From Glaciecola sp965658765 (lineage in GTDB: Bacteria > Pseudomonadota > Gammaproteobacteria > Enterobacterales > Alteromonadaceae), in assembly GCA_965658765.1 (NCBI GenBank), contig CBFHTO010000015.1, forward strand, positions 1 to 64,000: DNA of 64,000 nt. Reading direction: 5' to 3'. The position numbers and the translations under genes are program-made. Below are positions 17,088 through 26,202 of this stretch, piece by piece. The notes under the pieces are model-generated. The model worked only from the letters and a program-made list of their open reading frames with translations, was not told where the DNA came from and ran no database searches. Numbering within the stretch: the first letter of the stretch is position 1; every line of letters starts with the position of its first letter.

Positions 17088-18268
17088 TACAATTTATCTC
17101 CTAAGATATTAGTTACATGGGCGAGATCCTTGTCTCCTCGACCTGATAGATTGAGCACAATGATGGTCTCTTCTTCGGCTTCTTCAGCCATGTTCAAACA
17201 ATGCGCCAATGCATGAGAGGACTCGAGCGCGGGTATTATCCCTTCTTTCTTTGCAAGTAGTTGAAATGCGTTTAATGCTTCTGTATCTGTTACCGCATAA
17301 TACTCTGCTCTTCCTGTCTCGGCTAAAAATGCGTGTTGGGGGCCAACTGCTGGGTAATCAAGTCCTGCACTAACAGAATATGACTCCTCAATTTGTCCGT
17401 CGTCGTCTTGCATGATAAAGGTGAAAGCACCATGCAAAATCCCTTTGGTACCAGTACAAATAGTGGCGCCGTGTTCTTTAGTGTGCACGCCTTTGCCGGC
17501 AGGCTCAACGCCAACCAAACGTACGCTTGGCTCATCGATAAAATCTGCAAACATACCGATGGCATTTGAACCACCACCTACGCAAGCCACTACAGCGTCA
17601 GGAAGCCTACCTTCTTTCTCCATAATTTGCGCGCGAGTCTCTTCACCGATCATGCGATGATATTCTCGCACGATGGTGGGGAAGGGGTGTGGGCCGGCCG
17701 CAGTGCCGAGTAAATAATGTGAAGTCTTATAGTTTGCAGACCAGTCACGCATCGCCTCGTTGACAGCGTCTTTTAAAGTACCAGAACCCGAATCTACGGG
17801 GATAACTTCCGCTCCCATCAGACGCATTCTAAACACGTTTGGCGATTGTCGTTCAACGTCTTTCGCACCCATATAAATCCGAGCTTTTAAGCCAAGTAGG
17901 GCGCAGGCTAGCGCTGTTGCAACACCGTGTTGCCCTGCGCCCGTTTCGGCAATGACTTCTGTTTTACCCATGCGTTTTGTGAGTAAGGCCTGACCCAGTA
18001 CTTGGTTTGTTTTGTGCGCTCCGCCATGCAACAAGTCTTCTCGTTTAAGATACAATTTAACCTTTGGATTGCTAACGATGTTACGAGCTAAGGTCATAGC
18101 GGTTGGCCGACCTGCATAGTCTTTTAATAAGTCCATGAATTCTTTTTGAAAGGATGGATCTTCTTTGGCTTCCAAAAATGCTGCTTCTAGTTGGTCAAGA
18201 GCAGGAATGAGTAACTCAGGTACATACATACCACCAAAGTCACCAAATTTTGTTTCTAATTTATTCAT
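17087..18268 (-). CDS. trpB: tryptophan synthase beta chain
   Basis: A pyridoxal-phosphate enzyme that joins indole and serine to form tryptophan in the TrpA2B2 complex. At 393 residues it has the usual length. The PLP lysine is in GGAHKTNQVLG, and the phosphate-binding loop is CVGGGSNAIG. GGMYVPE is at the N-terminus. It is separated from trpCF by 94 bases with no visible terminator, and overlaps trpA. Confidence 0.97.
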   Translation of the reverse strand: MNKLETKFGDFGGMYVPELLIPALDQLEAAFLEAKEDPSFQKEFMDLLKDYAGRPTAMTLARNIVSNPKVKLYLKREDLLHGGAHKTNQVLGQALLTKRMGKTEVIAETGAGQHGVATALACALLGLKARIYMGAKDVERQSPNVFRMRLMGAEVIPVDSGSGTLKDAVNEAMRDWSANYKTSHYLLGTAAGPHPFPTIVREYHRMIGEETRAQIMEKEGRLPDAVVACVGGGSNAIGMFADFIDEPSVRLVGVEPAGKGVHTKEHGATICTGTKGILHGAFTFIMQDDDGQIEESYSVSAGLDYPAVGPQHAFLAETGRAEYYAVTDTEALNAFQLLAKKEGIIPALESSHALAHCLNMAEEAEEETIIVLNLSGRGDKDLAHVTNILGDKL

Positions 18269-18362
18269 AAAATCTCTCTATTGCTCTTTGATTTATAAAT
18301 TATGTCTGTTGTATTCAGTCGACTGTAAAACACGGACACCTATATACGCCTATCTTTTCTGA

Positions 18363-19784
18363 TCAGGCTCTTAATTGTTCAAAAAAATCACTTAGTAGTT
18401 TTGGATCTTTCTTTGCAGGAGCTGACTCTAATTTGGAATTAGCATCTAACACTGCAACATGCAACAGATCCGCTTGATGTGCATTCTCAGGGCCAACACC
18501 ACCAGCGAGAATTGTATGATCTTTGTGCGGTATGCTATCTAACAATCGCCAATCAAAACTTTGCCCAGTGCCACCACTTTGCGCACCTACCTTGCAATCT
18601 AAAACGAGTTTATGTACGAGCCCTTTCTCAATGAGGTAGTGCAAATGCTTTAAGTTTTCATGCAAGGAATCTTCGCTTATATTTGCATCTACTCCACTGA
18701 CTTTCCAAATTTCACATTTATTTGGCAACAAAGGCGAGAGTTCTCGCATGTATGTTTCACTTTCAGAGCCATGTAGTTGGACTGCGGCTAAGCCAAGTTT
18801 ATGTGCGTATTGGGCAACTAACTCAATAGGATGGTCAAGAAACACGCCAACGTACTGATGTGGCACATCCTTTGTTATTTCAAGCGCACTTTCGAGGCTG
18901 ACATATCGTGGCGTGTTAGGCACGAAGATTAAACCCATATACTGTACTGGATATTGCGCGATTAATTCGGCCTGAGTTTTACTACTTACACCGCATACTT
19001 TAACCGAACCGTAAACTAGCTGCTTTATTGCTTTGTCTAAATCCTGTTGAGCCATAAGCGCACTTCCGACTAGAAATCCATCCACCAAAGGAGACAATCT
19101 GCATACGTCTTCGTGGGTATAAATGCCTGACTCAGATATGATCACACCGTCGAAATCATGGTGTTCTCTTATTATCGGAACAAGATCTTCGGTAGTACTT
19201 AAATCGGTCGATAAATCGCGCAGATTGCGATTGTTAATACCAATTATTTTAGCACCCAGTTCCAATGCACGATTGGTTTCTTCTAAATTGCTGACCTCGG
19301 TGAGAACGTCCATCTTGTAAGATGCTGCAATCTCGCTAAGCTCGGTATATTCACTGTCATTTAGCACAGAAAGCATAAGCAGAACTGCATTCGCACCTAA
19401 TTTTCTTGCTAAATGCACTTGATACGCTTCAACAAAAAAATCTTTATTCAAAACTGGCTGCTCAACTTTTGAGATGACATATTCCAAATACTCGTGTTTA
19501 CCTTGAAAGTATTTTTCGTCTGTGAGCACACTAAAACATGCTGCTTCTTTCGCATATGCTGTGGTGATCTCGTCTAGGTCAAAGTTTTCACGAATGAGCC
19601 CTTTTGATGGAGATGCCTTTTTACATTCAAAAATATAACTAGTACCAGAGCTCGCCAAGGCCTTATAAAACGAACGTTCACTAGGCACTAAATCATCTTT
19701 AAAATCCGACAGAGGTAGTGTCACTTTTAATTCTGCTACTTCTTTTCGCTTATCTGCACATATTTTTTCTAGCACATTTGCCAT
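18363..19784 (-). CDS. trpCF: bifunctional indole-3-glycerol phosphate synthase / phosphoribosylanthranilate isomerase
   Basis: A 473-residue fusion. The TrpC half (about 1-255) has FECKKASPSKGLI, VLTDEKYFQG, IIGINNRNL and ISESGI. The TrpF half (about 257-473) starts VKVCGVSSKTQAELI (catalytic Cys), and ends with AGGVGPENAH. It catalyses two consecutive steps from phosphoribosylanthranilate to indole glycerol phosphate. The fusion is normal for gammaproteobacteria. It lies 11 bases after trpD. Confidence 0.96.
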   Translation of the reverse strand: MANVLEKICADKRKEVAELKVTLPLSDFKDDLVPSERSFYKALASSGTSYIFECKKASPSKGLIRENFDLDEITTAYAKEAACFSVLTDEKYFQGKHEYLEYVISKVEQPVLNKDFFVEAYQVHLARKLGANAVLLMLSVLNDSEYTELSEIAASYKMDVLTEVSNLEETNRALELGAKIIGINNRNLRDLSTDLSTTEDLVPIIREHHDFDGVIISESGIYTHEDVCRLSPLVDGFLVGSALMAQQDLDKAIKQLVYGSVKVCGVSSKTQAELIAQYPVQYMGLIFVPNTPRYVSLESALEITKDVPHQYVGVFLDHPIELVAQYAHKLGLAAVQLHGSESETYMRELSPLLPNKCEIWKVSGVDANISEDSLHENLKHLHYLIEKGLVHKLVLDCKVGAQSGGTGQSFDWRLLDSIPHKDHTILAGGVGPENAHQADLLHVAVLDANSKLESAPAKKDPKLLSDFFEQLRA

Positions 19785-19795
19785 TATACTTCCTC

Positions 19796-20824
19796 TTAGC
19801 AGAAATCTTCTTCACTCAGCCTGGCGGCTAAACTAATGGTTTTCATCGCTTGGCCGCTTGCAATAGTATCCATGACTTGTTCAAAACATTTGGTCAATGT
19901 AGTTTGATACTGGTTTACAAATAACAAGCAGGCAGCATTCATCGCAATAGCATTTACATGGGCTTCTTTACCCTTTCCTTCAAATACCTGCGCAATTGCA
20001 TCTACATTATACTCGGGAGAATCACCTTGTATCGCCTCTAGAGGGGCAGGTTTTATCCCAAAGTCTTCAGGTGAAATATGCATATAATTAGCTTCACCCT
20101 CACGGATATGAATTACCTCGCTTGGACCATGCAATGCGACTTCGTCTAGACCACTACCATGCACAACCATCGCGTTTTTATGGCCCATATTCAGCAAGCT
20201 GTCGGAGTATACTTTTAATAGTTCAGGACGATAAACACCATATACGCCATGGTTTGGTTTTGCTGGATTTGCTAACGGGCCTAATACGTTAAATAGGGTG
20301 CGTGTTTTTAAACCCGCTCTAATCGGCATCACATGACGCATACCTAAGTGATACATCGGCGCAGCCAAAAAACAGAAGCCCGCCTCGTCTAAACATTTAC
20401 GAGCGGTTGCTGGACTCATACCCAAGTTCACCCCAAAGCCTGCAAATAAATCTGATGAACCTGATTTACTGCTTACTGAGCGATTACCATGTTTTGCGAC
20501 TTTTAACCCACAAGCCGCACTAACGACCGCAGCAGCGCTGGAAATATTAATCGTATTATGACCGTCTCCACCGGTACCAACCAAATCACTGAAATCGTAG
20601 TTGGGACTTGGAAAATCAACTGCACTGTCGCGCATTGCCTGAGCAGCGCCAGCAATTTCATCGCTTGTTTCACCTTTTAACTTCAGAGAAATTAATAGGG
20701 CCGTAATCTCTGTGTTATTCAGTTCACCCGCAAGCACATCGGTAAATACTCGATTACTTTGCGTTTGGCTTAAGTTTTCACCGCGATACAAATGTTCGAA
20801 TAATTCAAAGTAGGAGTTATCCAT
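19796..20824 (-). CDS. trpD: anthranilate phosphoribosyltransferase
   Basis: Transfers phosphoribosyl from PRPP to anthranilate. At 342 residues it is a stand-alone enzyme, not fused to TrpG. The PRPP/anthranilate-binding motif GTGGDGHNTINISSAAA, KHGNRSVSSKSGSSD and the ARPYH-like region are visible. It overlaps trpG by 8 bp. Confidence 0.96.
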   Translation of the reverse strand: MDNSYFELFEHLYRGENLSQTQSNRVFTDVLAGELNNTEITALLISLKLKGETSDEIAGAAQAMRDSAVDFPSPNYDFSDLVGTGGDGHNTINISSAAAVVSAACGLKVAKHGNRSVSSKSGSSDLFAGFGVNLGMSPATARKCLDEAGFCFLAAPMYHLGMRHVMPIRAGLKTRTLFNVLGPLANPAKPNHGVYGVYRPELLKVYSDSLLNMGHKNAMVVHGSGLDEVALHGPSEVIHIREGEANYMHISPEDFGIKPAPLEAIQGDSPEYNVDAIAQVFEGKGKEAHVNAIAMNAACLLFVNQYQTTLTKCFEQVMDTIASGQAMKTISLAARLSEEDFC

Positions 20825-21542
20825 GTTTGTCCTCCCTAGTTAGTGCCTCATTATTTAAATCATTTACAGATCGTTCGCATCCAAAAGATGTCTCATTTTT
20901 ATCATTACGACTTAAAAACAGCATTGCTTGTCGCAAAATATGACTACCTTGTGCGGTTAAAATAGATTCAGGGTGAAACTGAAAGCCGAGCATGTTATCA
21001 CTCTCGTGTAATATCGCCATTGCTAGCCCGTCTATAGTGGCTATAACCTGCAAACATTCGGGTACATCAATCGCAACTAATGAATGATATCGAGCGATCG
21101 ACATTGGCGAAGGTAAATTACCAAAAACACGAGGCTCGTCATGTATCATTAATGATGACTTGCCGTGCATGGCAAGTGGGGCTCTGCCTACTTTACCACC
21201 ATAACATTCAACGATTGCTTGGTGACCAAGACAAATGCCTAATACAGGGAGTTTTCCACGCACTCGTTCCAGTACTTGCGGCATACATCCCGCGTCTTGT
21301 GGCGCACCAGGCCCTGGCGATAGCAACAATATAGTGGGTCCAAGACTTTGCTTATATTCAAGTTGTTCAATTAATTTATCTGCTGCAATGGTATTTCTAA
21401 ATACGGTAAGTGTTAGTCCAAGTTTTCTTAGCTCATCAACCAAGTTATAAGTGAATGAGTCTTCGTTATCGATGAGAACCACATTTAAACGGCATAAAAT
21501 TTGGTCTTCCGAATTTGACACAGAAGTAGATGCTTGACTCAT
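20817..21542 (-). CDS. trpG: anthranilate synthase glutamine amidotransferase component
   Basis: Supplies ammonia from glutamine to TrpE. The triad elements are LGICLGHQAI (nucleophile Cys) and FQFHPESILT (His, Glu), with LLSPGPGAPQDAG for the oxyanion/substrate loop. At 241 residues it is longer than a bare TrpG (about 195): roughly 18 extra residues at the N-terminus and 35 at the C-terminus (SRNDKNETSFGCERS...), polar and unconserved-looking. It overlaps trpE by ATGA and trpD by 8 bp. Confidence 0.94.
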   Translation of the reverse strand: MSQASTSVSNSEDQILCRLNVVLIDNEDSFTYNLVDELRKLGLTLTVFRNTIAADKLIEQLEYKQSLGPTILLLSPGPGAPQDAGCMPQVLERVRGKLPVLGICLGHQAIVECYGGKVGRAPLAMHGKSSLMIHDEPRVFGNLPSPMSIARYHSLVAIDVPECLQVIATIDGLAMAILHESDNMLGFQFHPESILTAQGSHILRQAMLFLSRNDKNETSFGCERSVNDLNNEALTREDKHG

Positions 21543-23182
21543 TTCTCCGCTCCCTTTGTTGTATTCTTATGCGCCGATGCAAGAAGTGTCTTTGCGTAAC
21601 TCTGACTTCGCTGAACTGCTGAAATAACTGCTTGTGCTTTTGTTCTTGTCTCGTCTGCTTCAGATTGCGGAACAGAATCATAAACCACCCCCGCACCTGC
21701 TTGAATATGAGCCATTCCATCTTTAACAAATGCTGAGCGGATCACAATACAAGTATCAAAATCACCATTTCCGTTGATATAGCCAACTGCGCCACCATAA
21801 CTCCCCCTGCGCACTTTTTCGGTTTCTCTAATAAGTTTAGCCGCACTAATTTTAGGTGCGCCAACTAAGGTACCCATGTTCATGCAAGCTTGATAGGCAT
21901 GAAGTGCATCTAACTCCGGCTTCAATTGGCCTATAACTCTAGAGACAAGGTGCATAACGTGCGAATAGCGATCTACTTTCAGTAGATCTTTAACACAGCG
22001 AGTGCCCTCGATGCTTACTTTAGCTACGTCGTTTCGAGCCAAGTCAACCAACATAATGTGTTCAGCTTTTTCTTTAGCGTCCTGCTGTAAGTCTAATTCT
22101 AAGCGCGAATCTAAATCGAGGTTTAAGCTCCCATCTGTATTTTTGCCTCGAGGGCGGGTACCAGCGATAGGGTACACTTCGAGTTGATTTGATTCAGACT
22201 CGTATTTTAAAGCAGATTCTGGCGATGCACCAAAAATTGAGAACTCAGAATCTTGCATGTAGAACATATATGGCGATGGATTGCTTAGTTTAAGTTGTTG
22301 ATAAGCCATTAAAGGTGATTGGCACTTTACAGTGAAGGTCCTTGAAGGCACGACTTGAAAAATATCACCGTCCAAAATGTGTTCTTTTAGGTCAATAACT
22401 TGTTGGCAAAAAGCTCGGTTATCTACGTCCGTTTCAATAGTGGTTGAAGCGTCTATCGGGAGCAGTGTTTCAGATTCTGATGGTAAGTTTTTTATACTCT
22501 GTGCAATATGCTCAAGTCGTTGTGATACATGAAAATATGACTGAGCTACATTCTCACCACTGAAAACACTCCCAATCAATTGAGAAGTTTTCGTAGTGTG
22601 ATCGACCAATATTAGCGTTTCGGCAAGATAGAACACATAATCAGAGCATGTGTTTTTGCCACTATCGACCTTGGGTAAAGCTTCGAAGGTACCTAGCAGA
22701 TCGTAAGAAAAAACACCGCCTAAAAACACCGCATGAGGAATGTTGCGCAGCGCTCTTGTGTTTTGTATTTGTCTCAATACATCAAATACGCTTTGCGCTT
22801 TTAATCTTTCATCTTCGTTTAAGACTGTTTTCGATGAATTGCTTGAAATTAAGGCGTTTTCGAACTCAAAGCGTAGTGTGTGATCCTCATCTGATACTAA
22901 AAAATTAGACAGAACTTGCTTCAGATAGGGAAGCATATTGCGCCCATTTTCACTTAAGGCTTGTACAATTACAGTTTGATCTAAAGATTCAATTCTTAAG
23001 GCTGAATCGACTATAACTAAACTCTTTAAATGGTCCTTAGAATCTATTTCCGCAGACTCTAGTAACATTGAATGATTGCTGCATAAATGTGTGTATGCAA
23101 GCAGGGGATTAGCTAAGTAGTCAATATCAACTTGAATACTTTCTACCGTACCCGATTGTTCCCCTAAACTGGACAGATTCAT
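21539..23182 (-). CDS. trpE: anthranilate synthase component I
   Basis: Converts chorismate to anthranilate with TrpG. A 547-residue enzyme. LLESAEI near residue 40 carries the Ser of the tryptophan feedback site. The chorismate-binding core is visible as DGDIFQVVPSR, IAGTRPRG, HIMLVDLARND, GTLVGAPK and QAGAGVVYDS. It is the first structural gene of the operon; the leader peptide and attenuator lie in the 175 bases upstream. Confidence 0.97.
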   Translation of the reverse strand: MNLSSLGEQSGTVESIQVDIDYLANPLLAYTHLCSNHSMLLESAEIDSKDHLKSLVIVDSALRIESLDQTVIVQALSENGRNMLPYLKQVLSNFLVSDEDHTLRFEFENALISSNSSKTVLNEDERLKAQSVFDVLRQIQNTRALRNIPHAVFLGGVFSYDLLGTFEALPKVDSGKNTCSDYVFYLAETLILVDHTTKTSQLIGSVFSGENVAQSYFHVSQRLEHIAQSIKNLPSESETLLPIDASTTIETDVDNRAFCQQVIDLKEHILDGDIFQVVPSRTFTVKCQSPLMAYQQLKLSNPSPYMFYMQDSEFSIFGASPESALKYESESNQLEVYPIAGTRPRGKNTDGSLNLDLDSRLELDLQQDAKEKAEHIMLVDLARNDVAKVSIEGTRCVKDLLKVDRYSHVMHLVSRVIGQLKPELDALHAYQACMNMGTLVGAPKISAAKLIRETEKVRRGSYGGAVGYINGNGDFDTCIVIRSAFVKDGMAHIQAGAGVVYDSVPQSEADETRTKAQAVISAVQRSQSYAKTLLASAHKNTTKGAEK

Positions 23183-23242
23183 ATCATAATCCTAAAAATG
23201 CGTTCTCTTTGCGAGCTAGATGTATTTTTCTTGAAAATTAGC

Positions 23243-23273
23243 CAATAAAAAAGGCCCGTGAAATGGGCCTTAG
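23243..23273 (-). terminator. trp attenuator terminator
   Basis: On the minus strand AAGGCCC, loop ATTTCAC, GGGCCTT, then six T residues. It lies between the leader peptide and trpE. An upstream segment GGGCT (beside the leader stop codon) can pair with GGCCC of the terminator as an antiterminator. GAACAACC within the leader can pair with GGATTGTTC to release the terminator. This is the classical three-way arrangement. Confidence 0.9.
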
Positions 23274-23300
23274 ATGCGCGTACACGAACAATCCTGAGCC

Positions 23301-23357
23301 CTAACTCTGGTTGTTCCACCACCAAATGTTGATTTGTGTTTGCGCTATATTTGTCAT
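23301..23357 (-). CDS. trpL: trp operon leader peptide
   Basis: An 18-residue open frame, MTNIAQTQINIWWWNNQS, with three consecutive Trp codons (TGGTGGTGG). A GAGAAG ribosome binding site lies 9-10 bases before ATG. Ribosome stalling at these codons when charged tRNA-Trp is scarce should favour the antiterminator and transcription into trpE. It is too short for ordinary gene callers and lies inside an unrelated longer frame that I reject. Confidence 0.93.
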   Translation of the reverse strand: MTNIAQTQINIWWWNNQS

Positions 23358-23429
23358 TGAAATACATCTTCTCAAAATTCTTTTGCATAGAAGAAACTAA
23401 AACGAGAATAAAGTCAATCATTAATTAAA

Positions 23430-23457
23430 ATTTTACACTAAGGTCGAGTCCCTTCAA
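23430..23457 (-). promoter_or_regulatory. probable trp operon promoter
   Basis: On the minus strand TTGAAG (23452-23457), a 16-bp spacer and TAAAAT (23430-23435) lie about 70 bases before trpL. I see no clear match to the enteric TrpR operator, so control may rest mainly on attenuation. Confidence 0.5.
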
Positions 23458-23667
23458 ATCATGATATCATCTACTTATCATCTTTGATGTTTAATTCGAA
23501 ATGTATTTGTGAGCTTAACGCGGGTAGATATTTGTAGCATGTTTAAAGACGAAAAACGCAGACCCAAGCAGCATTTATGGCGCTTTAAAGCAAGTAATTG
23601 AATTAAATAGAACTAAAGGCTTGAATGGCAAGATTGCTTAGTAACACAACCATTTTAAGGGGCGACT

Positions 23668-24501
23668 TTGAAAATTGATTTGCACAGCCACACAAAATTT
23701 TCAGATGGTTTATTGACTGTTGAAGAGTTGTTGTTCAGAGCACAACAAATGCAAGTTGATGTGCTAGCTATCACCGACCATGACTGTGTAGATGCAATCG
23801 AACCGGCTCAGCAATTTATCCAACAACATAAATTAAAGCTTCGTCTTGTTAGTGGGGTTGAAATTTCTACCAAATGGCATGGTTTTGAAATTCATATACT
23901 AGGTTTAGGACTTGATCACCTGTGCCCAACCTTGCTTGCTCGTTTACAGACTCAGTTAGGTAAGCGGGAAGCGCGGGCTCTAAAAATAGATGCAAAGCTT
24001 GAAAAAATCGGTATTCACGGAGTCTTGAAAGAGGCTCAATTATCAGTCCCTAATCGCTGCATATCACGAGCTCACCTTGCCCATGTTCTGGTTAAACGCG
24101 GTCTTGTGGCAAATCACCAACAAGCTTTTACTCAGTATTTGGGCGCCAAAAAGAAAGCTTTTGTTGTTCCTGATTGGATTGGGATAGACGAGGCAATCAC
24201 ATGGATACATGAAGCTGGCGGCTACGCTGTGATTGCACATCCTTTTCACTACGATATGACCACAAAATGGCTTCGCAGGCTTGCGGATGAGTTCAAACAA
24301 TATGGTGGTGATGGCATGGAAGTGCAATACCCTAATTTGCCATTGAAAAAACATCAATTGATGATAGAAATTGCCAATGAAAATGGTCTTTTAGGCTCGG
24401 CTGGCTCGGATTTTCATGGGCCATCTAAATGGACAGAATTAGGACGAAGGCTAAATTTACCAGATTCCATAAAGCCGATATGGGACCTTGTAAACAAATA
24501 G
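23668..24501 (+). CDS. rnm: PHP-domain 5'-3' exoribonuclease Rnm (TrpH/YciV)
   Basis: A 277-residue PHP phosphoesterase; the Escherichia homologue (RNase AM) trims 5' ends of rRNA and short RNAs. Metal ligands are visible in DLHSHTKFSDG, AITDHDCVDA, GVEIST, AHPFHYD and GSDFHGP. The start is TTG with AAGGGG 5 bases ahead. It is divergent from the trp operon, the conserved position that gave the name TrpH, and precedes yciO. Confidence 0.92.
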   Translation: MKIDLHSHTKFSDGLLTVEELLFRAQQMQVDVLAITDHDCVDAIEPAQQFIQQHKLKLRLVSGVEISTKWHGFEIHILGLGLDHLCPTLLARLQTQLGKREARALKIDAKLEKIGIHGVLKEAQLSVPNRCISRAHLAHVLVKRGLVANHQQAFTQYLGAKKKAFVVPDWIGIDEAITWIHEAGGYAVIAHPFHYDMTTKWLRRLADEFKQYGGDGMEVQYPNLPLKKHQLMIEIANENGLLGSAGSDFHGPSKWTELGRRLNLPDSIKPIWDLVNK

Positions 24502-24694
24502 AATATCAATTGAGCTTTAGAATCTAAAAATAGCGCATGTCTACTTTCCACTATTTGGTATACTATGAAAACACTGCGAATCTTCGCATTATGAACATCT
24601 TTGCATATACGTGTTTTGTTTAAGCTAAATAGGCCTTTTCATAATGTGTATTGCATATTTTAAAGCCAAGATGTAAAGCCAAAATGAGTGAACA

Positions 24695-25315
24695 ATGAGC
24701 CAATTCTTTTATATTCATCCAGATAATCCACAAGCACGTCTCATAAAGCAGACATGTGAGTTAATCAATAGTGGTGAAGTGGTCGTATATCCCACCGATT
24801 CGGGGTATGCGATCGGTTGTCAGATGGAAAACAAAAAGGCTTTGGACCGTATATGTCAGATTCGTGATATTCCTAAAGACCATAATTTCACGCTAATGTG
24901 CAGAGATATGTCCGAATTGTCAATTTACGCACGAGTCGACAATACAGCATTTAGACAAATAAAAAATAATACGCCAGGGCCTTATACCTTTATTTTAAAA
25001 GCGACCAAAGAAGTGCCTAAGCGTTTGCAAAATCCTAAACGTAAAACAATCGGTATTAGAGTTCCTGACAACGCCATTGCGCTAGCTATTTTGGAGGAGC
25101 TTGGTGAGCCCTTGATGTCAACCACACTCATTTTACCAAATGCTTCTATGGCAGAAAGCGACCCCGATGAGATTAGAGATAAATTAGAAAAACGTTTAGG
25201 CTTGATTATTCATGGTGGTTATCTTGGAGAGCAAGCCACCACAGTGGTTGATATGTCTGAGGGAGAGGCGAATATCATCCGCCTTGGAAGTGGCGACCCT
25301 ACGCCGTTCGAATAA
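24695..25315 (+). CDS. yciO: YciO, TsaC/Sua5-family protein
   Basis: A 206-residue YrdC-fold protein. VVYPTDSGYAIGCQ, KDHNFTLMC, GPYTFILKAT and IGIRVPDN are typical. YciO is related to the threonylcarbamoyl-AMP synthase TsaC but its own role is less settled. Its place between rnm and scpA matches the conserved gammaproteobacterial order and supports YciO rather than TsaC. It stops 34 bases before scpA. Confidence 0.92.
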   Translation: MSQFFYIHPDNPQARLIKQTCELINSGEVVVYPTDSGYAIGCQMENKKALDRICQIRDIPKDHNFTLMCRDMSELSIYARVDNTAFRQIKNNTPGPYTFILKATKEVPKRLQNPKRKTIGIRVPDNAIALAILEELGEPLMSTTLILPNASMAESDPDEIRDKLEKRLGLIIHGGYLGEQATTVVDMSEGEANIIRLGSGDPTPFE

Positions 25316-25349
25316 GGTAAATCAGTTGTGAAGCAGCTAAGGTAAGCGT

Positions 25350-26099
25350 ATGCAAAAACTTGGACAAGCTGCAGACAAACAAGAGGCTCATGACGCTAAA
25401 AATGCTAAGCGTCCGTTAACTGAACAACAACCGCTAGCCCTTGCATTTGTTAACGGTGAAGCTTTAATTGACAAGCCAGAAGACCTTTACATTCCGCCTG
25501 ATGCGCTAGAAGTCATCCTTGAAACCTTCGAGGGGCCTTTGGATTTACTCTTGTATTTAATTCGTAAGCAAAAGTTTGAAATTGTAGAACTCCCTGTATT
25601 AAACGTGACCCAACAGTACATGGAATATGTTGATGCAATGGCAGATGTAAAACTTGAGCTTGCGGGCGAGTATCTGCTAATGGCAGCGATGTTAGCAGAA
25701 ATTAAATCACGTTTATTACTGCCGAAACACGATGCATTAGAAGACGAAGAAGAAGACCCAAGAGCTGAGTTGATTCGTCGTTTAAAAGAATATGAAAAGA
25801 TTAAAAAGGCTGCACAAGCACTCGATGGTATCCCTCGAATGCAACGTGATTTTTACCAAAGCAAAGCATTGCCTAGCGATAACGTTGCCCCAATCAAAAA
25901 TCTTCCGCAAGTCCACTTGCAAGAGCTAGTACTTGCATTTACGCAAGTAATGCAGCGCGCCGACGCCTTTGAACATCATCAAATTGAAAAAGAAGCACTG
26001 TCCACCAGAGAGCGAATGAGCTTTATTTTACAAACCGTTGGTCACAGTCGCTTTACCAGTTTGTATGATTTACTTAAACCAGAAGAGGGAAAAGCATGA
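25350..26099 (+). CDS. scpA: segregation and condensation protein A
   Basis: Kleisin-type subunit that bridges the SMC heads with ScpB in chromosome condensation. A 249-residue protein with FEGPLDLLLYLIRKQKFEIVELPV and LAGEYLLMAAMLAEIKSRLLLP, the N-terminal SMC-binding part, and a C-terminal winged-helix segment. The first 50 residues are a variable polar extension. scpB follows on the same strand. Confidence 0.94.
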   Translation: MQKLGQAADKQEAHDAKNAKRPLTEQQPLALAFVNGEALIDKPEDLYIPPDALEVILETFEGPLDLLLYLIRKQKFEIVELPVLNVTQQYMEYVDAMADVKLELAGEYLLMAAMLAEIKSRLLLPKHDALEDEEEDPRAELIRRLKEYEKIKKAAQALDGIPRMQRDFYQSKALPSDNVAPIKNLPQVHLQELVLAFTQVMQRADAFEHHQIEKEALSTRERMSFILQTVGHSRFTSLYDLLKPEEGKA

Positions 26100-26202
26100 G
26101 TAGTAGTGACCTTCATAGCGATTCTTGAACTGGTGAAAGAATCATTGATAATGTTTGAGCAAAGCCAACCTTTTAGCCAGCTTCATGTTAAACTATGTGA
26201 CG

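Noticed and set aside
23179..23421. An 80-codon frame covering the trp leader region.
   Set aside because: It is the wrong frame of the trp leader: the true short peptide with three Trp codons and the attenuator explain this DNA.
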